A stretch of 11,559 nt of DNA. Origin: JBGTGG01 sp041746855. GTDB taxonomy: Bacteria > Bacteroidota > Bacteroidia > Cytophagales > Cyclobacteriaceae. The notes under the pieces were generated by a model. That model had not been told where the DNA came from and did no database searches. It saw only the letters and a program-made list of their open reading frames with translations. How positions within the stretch are numbered: the first letter of the stretch is position 1; each line of letters begins with the position of its first letter. Location of the stretch: contig JBGTGG010000170.1 in NCBI GenBank assembly GCA_041746855.1, forward strand, positions 1 through 11,559, read 5' to 3'. The translations under genes and the position numbers were made by a program. Of this stretch, positions 6,122 to 11,559 are shown piece by piece.

Positions 6122-7369
6122 ATGAAGTCAATAGTTGCGGAGATTGTTTCGATAGGTGATGAATTGCTGTACGGCCAAACCTTGGATACGAATGCCCATT
6201 GGATCAGTGGTGAGTTAAGTTTGGTAAATATCCGTGTATTAAGAAGGACTACCATTGGTGATCGGGAAGAAGAAATCCTGAAGGCATTGGCTGAAGCTGA
6301 GAAGCGTGCCAACATTATTTTAATTACCGGAGGCCTGGGCCCCACCAATGATGACCTTACCAAACCATGCCTTGTAAAATACTTCGATTCTCCGCTGGTA
6401 ATGGATGAGGAATCTTTGCAACACGTAACTGAATTTTTTAAAAGCAGAGGACGCGAAATCACGGAAGTCAATCGGCAGCAAGCGGCCCTTCCAAAAGCAT
6501 GCATACCGGTCAAGAATCCATTGGGCACCGCACCGGGTATGTGGTTTGAGAAAAATGGAAAAGTTTTCGTTTCGATGCCGGGCGTTCCGCACGAGATGAA
6601 AGCAATGATTTCAAATTTTGTGATTCCGAAACTAAAAACTGTTTTTGAACTTCCCATTATTATCCATCGCATTATTCGCACTGCTGGAATTGGTGAATCC
6701 TTTCTTGCTGAAAAGATTACTGCTTGGGAAGCTGCGTTGCCTCCTCATATTCGCCTTGCCTATTTACCTACATTGGGAAATGTGAAACTTCGACTCACCG
6801 CCACGGGCGATAATAAAAAAGATTTAGAAAGTGAACTGGAGGTATTGGTTGAAAAAGTAAAACCAATTATCGGACAAAATATTTATGGTTATGGTGATGA
6901 AGAGCTTGAGTTTGTAATTGGAAGAAAATTGAAAGAGAAGGGATTGACCCTGTCCATTGCAGAAAGTTGTACTGGTGGTTATCTCACACATTTGATAACG
7001 AGCATTCCAGGTAGTTCAGATTATTTTTTGGGTGCGATGATTCCGTATGCTTACGAAATAAAAATGCGTCAACTCGGTGTGAAACCTGAAACGCTTGAAA
7101 AGTATGGCGCGGTAAGCGAACCCACCATCATCGAGATGGCGAATCTGGTGCGGGGAAAATTCAATGCCAGCATTGGCGTGGCAACCAGTGGCATTGCAGG
7201 CCCGGGAGGTGCAACACCCGATAAACCTGTGGGCACCATTTGGATTGCCTATTCCGACAAGGAAAAAACGGTGACTAAAAAACTTCAATTATCACCTGAT
7301 CGATTGATCAATATCAAAATCACCGCCTCGGCAGTTTTAAATTTGATTCGGTTAAATATGCCACACTAA
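6122..7369 (+). CDS. cinA: CinA: competence/damage-inducible protein, NMN deamidase
   Basis: A 415-residue two-domain CinA. The N-terminal MoaB/MogA-like domain (about 1-170; COG1058) shows GDELLYGQTLDTN (12-24), TGGLGPTNDDLTK (69-81), NPLGTAPGM (132-140) and MPGVPHEM (152-159). The C-terminal domain (about 260-412; PF02464, PncC) shows AESCTGG (280-286) with the catalytic serine S282, YGAVSEPT (328-335) and GIAGPGGATPDKPVGT (357-372). PncC-type domains convert nicotinamide mononucleotide to nicotinate mononucleotide in pyridine-nucleotide salvage, and the N-terminal domain has been linked to ADP-ribose hydrolysis. Length and motifs are standard. It is the first plus-strand gene after the divergent spacer. 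A 6-bp inverted repeat, ATTTGC (6094-6099) and GCAAAT (6108-6113), lies just before the ATG. No Shine-Dalgarno is visible. Confidence 0.95.
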   Translation: MKSIVAEIVSIGDELLYGQTLDTNAHWISGELSLVNIRVLRRTTIGDREEEILKALAEAEKRANIILITGGLGPTNDDLTKPCLVKYFDSPLVMDEESLQHVTEFFKSRGREITEVNRQQAALPKACIPVKNPLGTAPGMWFEKNGKVFVSMPGVPHEMKAMISNFVIPKLKTVFELPIIIHRIIRTAGIGESFLAEKITAWEAALPPHIRLAYLPTLGNVKLRLTATGDNKKDLESELEVLVEKVKPIIGQNIYGYGDEELEFVIGRKLKEKGLTLSIAESCTGGYLTHLITSIPGSSDYFLGAMIPYAYEIKMRQLGVKPETLEKYGAVSEPTIIEMANLVRGKFNASIGVATSGIAGPGGATPDKPVGTIWIAYSDKEKTVTKKLQLSPDRLINIKITASAVLNLIRLNMPH

Positions 7370-7427
7370 AATTGCCAGATTCGACTTCTTGCAAAATTAC
7401 GTTTGGCAAGGATTAATATCATCAAAA

Positions 7428-7455
7428 CCGCCAATCAATCGTTAGCGGGTGGCGG
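7428..7455. repeat. Inverted repeat in the cinA-E2 spacer
   Basis: CCGCCA (7428-7433) and TGGCGG (7450-7455) form a 6-bp GC-rich inverted repeat with a 16-base loop, just before the candidate E2 promoter. No T-run follows, so an operator is as likely as a weak cinA terminator. Confidence 0.3.
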
Positions 7456-7472
7456 GAAAAATACTAACTTTG
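7442..7472 (+). promoter_or_regulatory. Candidate promoter for the E2 acyltransferase gene
   Basis: TAACTTTG at 7465-7472 matches the Bacteroidota -7 consensus TAnnTTTG exactly. TTA at 7442-7444, 20 bases upstream, is a two-of-three match to the -33 TTG. Transcription would begin near 7479 and leave a leader of about 17 bases before the ATG at 7496. Confidence 0.45.
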
Positions 7473-7495
7473 TTACCTGATTAAATAAATCCGAT

Positions 7496-8794
7496 ATGGC
7501 CCTGGTTGAATTGAGAATGCCCAAAATGGGTGAAAGTATAATGGAAGCCACTGTTTTGTCCTGGTTGAAAAAACCCGGTGATAAAATAGAAGAAGATGAA
7601 TCAGTGTTGGAGGTTGCAACCGATAAGGTGGATACCGAAGTTCCATCCACACATGCGGGAGTTATAAAGGAATTATTGGCGAAGGATGGTGATGTTGTAA
7701 AAGTTGGCGCGCCCATCGCGATCATTTCAACGGATGGTGAAGCAAGTGCCAGCGGATCAAAAGAAGAATCCACAGAAATTTCAGAACAAAAATCAGAACC
7801 GGTCGGTGAAGGAACCGTTGCCGCTGAATCCAATGGCAGCACACATCATGACTTCTCTTCAAGCGATCGTTTTTATTCACCCTTGGTTAAAAATATCGCG
7901 AAAGAAGAAAATATTTCGGTTGCTGAATTGGAAACCATTACCGGCACGGGGCAGGAAGGAAGGGTTACCAAGAAAGATATTTTGTCTTTTGTACAAACAC
8001 GAAAATCAGGCGGTGGAATTGCAGTGTCAAAACCTGTAGCTCCTTCAATTTCTGCATCTCCATTGGTTCCGGCCAGCATCAGCGGTGCAGATGAAATTAT
8101 TGAGATGGACCGTATGCGCAAAATGATTGCCGAACGCATGGTCGATTCAAAACGCATTGCACCGCACGTTACTTCTTTTGTGGAAGCAGACGTTACCAAT
8201 GTGGTGACGTGGAGAAACCGTAACAAGAAAGCTTTCCAAACAAAATATGGTGACAGCCTAACGTTCACCCCAATCTTCATCGAAGCAGTTGTAAAAGCCA
8301 TTAAAGATTATCCGATGATCAACATACAAGTTGATGGTACACGGATTATCAAAAAAGCAAACATCAACATTGGAATGGCCGTGGCCTTGCCTACAGGCAA
8401 CCTGATCGTTCCTGTTATTAAAGATGCCGATCAATACACCATCACCGGACTTGCCCGAATTGTAAACGATCTTGCAAAACGTGCCCGCGATAACAAATTG
8501 AAACCCGATGAATTGGCAGGTGGCACGTTCACGATTTCCAACGTAGGTTCCTTTGGCAACGTAATGGGTACGCCTATTATCATGCAACCTCAGGTAGCGA
8601 TTCTTGCGCTTGGCGCGATCCAGAAAAAACCAGCCGTTATCGAAACTGCGCAAGGCGATGCCATTGCCATCCGCAGCAAAATGTTCCTTTCCCATTCCTA
8701 TGACCATCGCGTGGTTGATGGATCATTGGGCGGAATGTTCGTGAAGCGCGTTTCTGATTATTTGGAGGGGTTCGATTTTAACAAATCTATTTAA
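7496..8794 (+). CDS. Dihydrolipoamide acyltransferase (E2 of a 2-oxo acid dehydrogenase complex)
   Basis: A 432-residue E2 core protein. It carries acyl groups from the E1 decarboxylase to CoA on a lipoyl arm. Domains in order: lipoyl domain (2-80) with the lipoylated lysine K44 in ATDKVDTEVPS; a flexible acidic/Ser-rich linker (about 82-122); the E1/E3-binding domain (about 126-166: FYSPLVKNIAKEENI, then GTGQEGRVTKKDIL); a second linker rich in Ala, Pro and Ser; and the catalytic domain (about 200-430). The last shows GTFTISNVGSFG (343-354) and DHRVVDG (403-409), with active-site H404 and D408. The single lipoyl domain and overall form suggest a branched-chain 2-oxo acid or general family member, but the substrate cannot be told from sequence alone. 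No E1 or E3 gene is adjacent, so partners must be encoded elsewhere. Confidence 0.94.
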   Translation: MALVELRMPKMGESIMEATVLSWLKKPGDKIEEDESVLEVATDKVDTEVPSTHAGVIKELLAKDGDVVKVGAPIAIISTDGEASASGSKEESTEISEQKSEPVGEGTVAAESNGSTHHDFSSSDRFYSPLVKNIAKEENISVAELETITGTGQEGRVTKKDILSFVQTRKSGGGIAVSKPVAPSISASPLVPASISGADEIIEMDRMRKMIAERMVDSKRIAPHVTSFVEADVTNVVTWRNRNKKAFQTKYGDSLTFTPIFIEAVVKAIKDYPMINIQVDGTRIIKKANINIGMAVALPTGNLIVPVIKDADQYTITGLARIVNDLAKRARDNKLKPDELAGGTFTISNVGSFGNVMGTPIIMQPQVAILALGAIQKKPAVIETAQGDAIAIRSKMFLSHSYDHRVVDGSLGGMFVKRVSDYLEGFDFNKSI

Positions 8795-8851
8795 AGTTTT
8801 TTCAAAACGAATACCTCAGATTACACTGTAAATTGCAGTGGAATTGAATTG

Positions 8852-8914
8852 TTACAGGTTTAAAGTTACAAGTTGATCGAGATTAACATTTAACCTGCAA
8901 CTTTAAACCTGTAA
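8852..8914. repeat. 16-bp inverted repeat with 31-base loop, downstream of E2
   Basis: TTACAGGTTTAAAGTT (8852-8867) is the exact reverse complement of AACTTTAAACCTGTAA (8899-8914). The right arm runs into a degenerate 8-9 base series of AACCTTTA-like units as far as about 8937. The loop contains AAGTTGATCGAG, resembling AAGTTTATCGAG at 3907-3918. It lies in the 201-bp spacer between the E2 and parA-like genes. It may form a hairpin ending E2 transcription, though no T-run follows. It looks like one member of a dispersed intergenic repeat type. Confidence 0.6.
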
Positions 8915-8940
8915 ACCTTACAACCTTTAACCTTTCAGGC

Positions 8941-8970
8941 TTGGCTATTGAGCAGGATTTTTTAAATTCG
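8941..8970 (+). promoter_or_regulatory. Candidate promoter for the parA-like operon
   Basis: TTG at 8941-8943, a 19-base spacer, then TAAATTCG at 8963-8970, which matches TAnnTTTG at all but one fixed position. The predicted start is near 8977, about 19 bases before the ATG at 8996. It follows directly after the repeat-filled spacer. Confidence 0.4.
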
Positions 8971-8995
8971 AAATTGATAATCAGAAAATCAGGCC

Positions 8996-9616
8996 ATGGC
9001 CAAAGTCATCTCTTTTATTAGTCGCAAAGGTGGAACCGGAAAAACTACCAATGCCATCAACTTGGCTACTTCTTTAAGTCAAGCAGGTAAAAATGTATTG
9101 TTGGTGGAAACGGATGCCAATTATACCCTGAGTACGCTCCGGAAGATGGAAATGTTCCAGTCTCCTGAAAAAGCACTCCCGTTTGAAATTGTCGGTTCAG
9201 ATGACACGCGCATCGCGGACGAATTGGTCGTGATTAAAAAAGACAAACGCCTGGATATTGTTATCGTGGACAGTGCCGGCAAAACCACCGATGAAGGTAT
9301 CAAGAAATTATGCCTTATTAGTGAAGTAGTGATCGTGCCCACCAGTTTGACACAAAATGATTTGTTGGTAACGTACCAAACGATTACCGACCTTGCTCCT
9401 GCACGTGAATTGAATCCATCACTAAAAATTCTTGTATTGCCCAACCGTATCCACAGCGCTACCGGATTGCATACCGTACGCGATAGTTTAAATAATTTGG
9501 ATGCGTTGGTTTTACCGATCATCGTACCACAAAAGAACCTCTTTGTAAACTTTAGTACCTTGAAGTCCGAAGAAGGATATCAATCCATCGCTGATGAAAT
9601 TCTGAAACACGTATGA
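8996..9616 (+). CDS. ParA/MinD-family ATPase, small variant form
   Basis: A 206-residue P-loop ATPase of the ParA family without an N-terminal DNA-binding domain. Such proteins bind nonspecific DNA as ATP dimers and position plasmids, chromosomes or other cargo. The deviant Walker A KGGTGKTT (11-18) has both lysines, K11 (signature) and K16. The usual DxDPQ switch is changed to ETDAN (38-42), so the first aspartate is glutamate and P-Q is A-N. Walker B ends IVIVDSAGKT (88-97) with D92. VVIVPTSLTQNDL (111-123) and VLPNRIHSATGL (147-158) fit the later ParA strands. The ETDAN change could alter hydrolysis rate; this is inference. The stop overlaps the next start by 4 bp (ATGA), implying coupled translation with a small partner. 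No parS-like site or canonical ParB is nearby, so chromosome segregation is not the obvious role. Confidence 0.9.
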   Translation: MAKVISFISRKGGTGKTTNAINLATSLSQAGKNVLLVETDANYTLSTLRKMEMFQSPEKALPFEIVGSDDTRIADELVVIKKDKRLDIVIVDSAGKTTDEGIKKLCLISEVVIVPTSLTQNDLLVTYQTITDLAPARELNPSLKILVLPNRIHSATGLHTVRDSLNNLDALVLPIIVPQKNLFVNFSTLKSEEGYQSIADEILKHV

Positions 9617-9939
9617 GTAAGAAGAAAAACACACTCAAAGACCTCAATGAATTTCTGAAGCAACAAGCTGCCACGTTGGTTGCCCCTGCTACGCTGAGCG
9701 AAAAGGTTTCGAAAGAAGAAAAGAAGTCACAACAAAAAGAAACAGAAAAAGAAGTTGCAAACACAACCACAGACAAATTCGATCAGGAAAGGCTTGCGTT
9801 GTGCGATACCATCATTAAAACATTAGAAGCAAAACCCCGTCTTGATCCTGAAGACATGATGCTCATCAATACCGCTTTGTACATTAAGAACGGTGAAAAC
9901 TGGAAAGAAGCGGTGAAGCAGTATTGGCGGGGGAGGTAG
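9613..9939 (+). CDS. Small lysine-rich protein, probable partner of the ParA-like ATPase
   Basis: A 108-residue protein I do not recognise as a named family. Residues 1-20 begin MSKKKNTLKD and are basic. Residues about 28-60 are a charged K/E/Q-rich stretch, probably disordered or coiled coil. Residues 58-108 look helical and end in NGENWKEAVKQYWRGR, with tryptophans at 97 and 105. There is no HTH of the ParB type and no membrane segment. The 4-bp overlap with the ParA-like gene argues that the two act together. ParA partners often activate the ATPase through a short basic N-terminal peptide, which this protein could supply; the C-terminal half might bind the cargo. The lay-out (small, basic N-terminus, low-complexity middle, C-terminal Trp) also recalls McdB-type adaptors. 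That is an analogy, not homology I can show. Confidence 0.75.
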   Translation: MSKKKNTLKDLNEFLKQQAATLVAPATLSEKVSKEEKKSQQKETEKEVANTTTDKFDQERLALCDTIIKTLEAKPRLDPEDMMLINTALYIKNGENWKEAVKQYWRGR

Positions 9940-9960
9940 TTAGTAGTTGGTAGTTATCGG
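9935..9960. repeat. Short-period TAGTTGG repeats after the ParA-partner gene
   Basis: The plus strand reads TAGT, TAGTAGTTGG, TAGTTATCGG from the stop codon onward. The 12-mer TAGTTGGTAGTT at 9944-9955 is identical to 3864-3875 by the paaN start. The repeat begins inside the stop codon (9937-9939) of the ParA-partner gene. Confidence 0.55.
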
Positions 9961-9984
9961 TTTGATTTTTTGAAGTTTAGCATT

Positions 9985-10605
9985 ATGAAGCAGATTGTCT
10001 ACACGCTGATTTTTTGGTTGAACACCACTTTCGCCTTTTCCCAATTCCAAAATGAAATTGAAGCAACTATTCGTTATCCAATACCCGTTGGGGATAACTT
10101 TATTAATAAAGGTGGTGGAAAAGGATATACTGGATTTTTCGATATTGAACTTGGGTACAATCCTTTTAAATTCGGGGAATTTAATGTAGGAGTTACAGTA
10201 AACTCCTCTTGGCTGAAGTTAAGTGTAACGGATTTATCATTAACAATACTGAGCCCAAAAATAAAATTAGCCTACACTTCTAAATTTGATAAAATATGGA
10301 TTATCCCAACCTTTGGAATAGGGTATTCATACTTGGAATTCAAAACAGGCGAGCTAATTGTTCATGATGAATTAGGCAACTTAGTCAATCTTGGAAAATT
10401 CAAAGAAAGCCAAAATGGTATTTCATTTATGCTTGGAACCAAGGTGGTATTTAACACAGGAAATAAACTAAAATGGTATGCATCCTGTGCTTATGAATTC
10501 ACCAGACTAGAAAAGCCCAACAGCCCGACAGTCAACTCGTCCTTTAATCGAAACTTACAAATGCTTTACCCGGGAGTGGGTTTAATGTGGAGTTTTACTA
10601 AATAA
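9985..10605 (+). CDS. Exported protein, probable outer-membrane beta-barrel
   Basis: A 206-residue protein from the ATG at 9985-9987; an in-frame TTG at 9970 would add five residues and is less likely. The N-terminus is a clear signal peptide (MKQIVYTLIFWLNTTFAFS, cleavage probably before QFQ). The rest alternates polar and hydrophobic residues in short strands rich in aromatic and Gly residues (for example YTGFFDIELGYNPFKFGEF, WIIPTFGIGYSYLEF, KLKWYASCAYEFTRL) and closes with LYPGVGLMWSFTK. This fits a small 8-stranded outer-membrane barrel of the PF13505-like kind. No specific function is visible. The gene is notably AT-rich (16 of 60 bases are G or C in 10261-10320), unlike the E2 gene upstream (31 of 60 in 8581-8640). 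It and the next gene may be a later arrival. Confidence 0.75.
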   Translation: MKQIVYTLIFWLNTTFAFSQFQNEIEATIRYPIPVGDNFINKGGGKGYTGFFDIELGYNPFKFGEFNVGVTVNSSWLKLSVTDLSLTILSPKIKLAYTSKFDKIWIIPTFGIGYSYLEFKTGELIVHDELGNLVNLGKFKESQNGISFMLGTKVVFNTGNKLKWYASCAYEFTRLEKPNSPTVNSSFNRNLQMLYPGVGLMWSFTK

Positions 10606-10639
10606 ATTCATCCTGGCACTTTTCAAATCAAAACACAAC

Positions 10640-11374
10640 ATGAACTATCAAACAATGCAGCTCAAATCCATAAAATCAATACTATTCATAGTGTGCGTGA
10701 CTATTTCGCAACTTTCATTTGCTCAGAATGGAGAGAAGAACTTTATAGACCTTAATTATATTGAAGTTGTGGGAACTGCTGAATTAGAAGTTGTTCCAAA
10801 TCTGATCTACATGGGTATCACAATAAGTGAAAAAGATAACAAGAATAAATCCACGCTAAAGGAAATTGAAAATCAGCTGTCCATTCAGTTGACCAATATT
10901 GGTATAGACATATCAAAAGACTTACTCGTTAAGGATATGTCCAGTAACTTCAGAGGCTCATTGTTGCAAAAAACAGATGTCTTACTTTCGAAAGAATACC
11001 AACTTATTGTTAGAGATCCCAGCATTGTAAATAAAGTTTTTATGGAGTTGGAAAAGGTAGGGATTTCTAATATTTCAATCGAACAACTGGATCATACCGA
11101 TATCATCAACTTAAGAAAAGAAGTTAAAGTAAATGCCATAAAGGCCGCCAAGGATAAAGCTTCATCTTTAGCACAAGCAATTGACCAAACCATAGGAAGA
11201 GCAGTCTTTATACAAGAAAGAGATAATGCAATCCTACCATACGCAAATGCAAATACATTAAGTGCTGTTGGTGCTGTTCATAGGGGATCTTCACTTGATG
11301 AGTATAAGGAAGTTGTAGAATTTGAGAAAATTAAATTAGCGTATGCCGTCCTATGCCGGTTTGAGTTAAAATAA
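10640..11374 (+). CDS. SIMPL domain-containing exported protein (DUF541, YggE-like)
   Basis: A 244-residue periplasmic protein. A signal peptide covers about residues 1-29 (KSIKSILFIVCVTISQLSFAQ); a second ATG at codon 6 could be the real start. The mature part matches the SIMPL/DUF541 domain (PF04402): IEVVGTAELEVVPNLIYMGI (41-60) near the start, the long middle helix EVKVNAIKAAKDKASSLAQA (161-180) followed by IGRAVFIQE, and a final IKLAYAVLCRFELK strand. In E. coli the relative YggE has been tied to oxidative-stress tolerance, and other relatives interact with kinases, but the biochemical role is open. It lies 34 bp after the barrel gene in the same direction, so they are probably co-transcribed. 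Base composition is similarly AT-rich (19 of 60 G+C in 10801-10860). Confidence 0.88.
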   Translation: MNYQTMQLKSIKSILFIVCVTISQLSFAQNGEKNFIDLNYIEVVGTAELEVVPNLIYMGITISEKDNKNKSTLKEIENQLSIQLTNIGIDISKDLLVKDMSSNFRGSLLQKTDVLLSKEYQLIVRDPSIVNKVFMELEKVGISNISIEQLDHTDIINLRKEVKVNAIKAAKDKASSLAQAIDQTIGRAVFIQERDNAILPYANANTLSAVGAVHRGSSLDEYKEVVEFEKIKLAYAVLCRFELK

Positions 11375-11406
11375 AATTTGGTATAATGTGTTGTCAGTTT
11401 TTGCTT

Positions 11407-11422
11407 AATCCTAATTAGGATT
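11407..11422. repeat. 16-bp perfect palindrome downstream of the SIMPL gene
   Basis: AATCCTAATTAGGATT is a complete palindrome, 33 bp after the SIMPL stop codon and about 115 bp before the next gene. A second small inverted repeat (ATTTTG 11431-11436, CAAAAT 11440-11445) follows. It may be a dimeric regulator site or a weak terminator; there is no T-run directly after it. Confidence 0.5.
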
Positions 11423-11466
11423 GATAAATCATTTTGCAACAAAATAGCTCCACATTGGTGTTCGTG

Positions 11467-11497
11467 ATGTCCTAGTCAACATTTTCCACTACTTTTG
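11467..11497 (+). promoter_or_regulatory. Candidate promoter for the downstream PLP-enzyme gene
   Basis: TACTTTTG at 11490-11497 matches TAnnTTTG exactly. The -33 position, 20 bases upstream, has only ATG (11467-11469), a two-of-three match to TTG. Transcription would start near 11504, about 18 bases before the ATG at 11522. Confidence 0.4.
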
Positions 11498-11521
11498 ACT
11501 CTCTAACCGAACTTACATTTT

Positions 11522-11559
11522 ATGAAATTTGGAACCAAAGCAGTCCATGCGGGTGTAGC
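11522..11559 (+). CDS. Start of a probable cystathionine gamma-synthase/lyase-type PLP enzyme (partial)
   Basis: Only the first 12 full codons lie in the window and read MKFGTKAVHAGV. This closely resembles the N-terminus of Bacteroidota transsulfuration enzymes (MetB/MetC/cystathionine gamma-lyase, PF01053), which typically begin with a form like MKF.TK.IHAG before the PLP-domain sequence. The call rests on this short stretch plus a promoter-like element directly upstream, so which member of the family it is cannot be decided. Confidence 0.65.
   Translation, partial: MKFGTKAVHAGV

Noticed and set aside
6058..6681. A 207-codon open frame on the minus strand opposite cinA
   Set aside because: It lies inside a well-supported cinA gene, has a Ser/Arg/Phe-rich composition typical of an antisense frame, and shows no recognisable domain.
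8258..8707. Open frame on the minus strand opposite the E2 catalytic domain
   Set aside because: It is an antisense shadow of a conserved enzyme, and its sequence has no family likeness.
8996..9939. Canonical ParAB chromosome or plasmid partition locus
   Set aside because: The downstream protein has no ParB or HTH motif, and no parS-like or iteron repeats are seen nearby.

Overview
The window looks like chromosome from a Bacteroidota bacterium, most likely of the Cytophagales. This rests on the protein types (PaaN, a DUF4197 protein, a lactate 2-monooxygenase-like oxidase, signal peptides ending in FSQ/FAQ), the scarcity of Shine-Dalgarno sites, and several intergenic matches to the Bacteroidota promoter form TTG-N19-21-TAnnTTTG. 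No rRNA, tRNA or CRISPR array is visible. Every gap between genes is shorter than 300 bases.

Left part (1-2188, minus strand): an accessory stretch. A two-gene unit (844-1350, then 59-856, overlapping by 13 bp) encodes a small protein with a conserved HxH motif and a protein whose tail is a run of Cys-x-x triplets. Next to it is a one-domain HUH (Y1, IS200/RAYT-like) transposase at 1605-2045. The transposase lies between two complete copies of a composite repeat built from three hairpins (1499-1604 and 2082-2187). A third, cut-off copy begins the window (1-33). All copies share one orientation, and each lies just past the stop codon of a minus-strand gene.

Middle (2189-6003, minus strand): PaaN-type aldehyde dehydrogenase (phenylacetate catabolism), then a DUF4197 exported protein and an FMN-dependent alpha-hydroxy-acid oxidase, the last two 12 bp apart and probably co-transcribed. 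A divergent control region (6004-6121) separates them from the plus-strand genes.

Right part (6122-11559, plus strand): cinA (two-domain NMN deamidase), a lipoyl-dependent E2 acyltransferase, a small variant ParA ATPase overlapping by 4 bp a 108-residue lysine-rich partner, a more AT-rich pair of exported proteins (beta-barrel-like and SIMPL domain), and the first codons of a probable transsulfuration PLP enzyme cut by the window end.

Most genes are ordinary central or catabolic metabolism. The unusual content is (1) the transposase and its three-hairpin repeats, (2) the Cys-triplet-tail gene pair, and (3) the ParA/small-partner operon, which resembles cargo-positioning systems in layout. 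Intergenic spacers at 3856-3930, 8852-8940 and 9935-9960 also hold degenerate short-period repeats.
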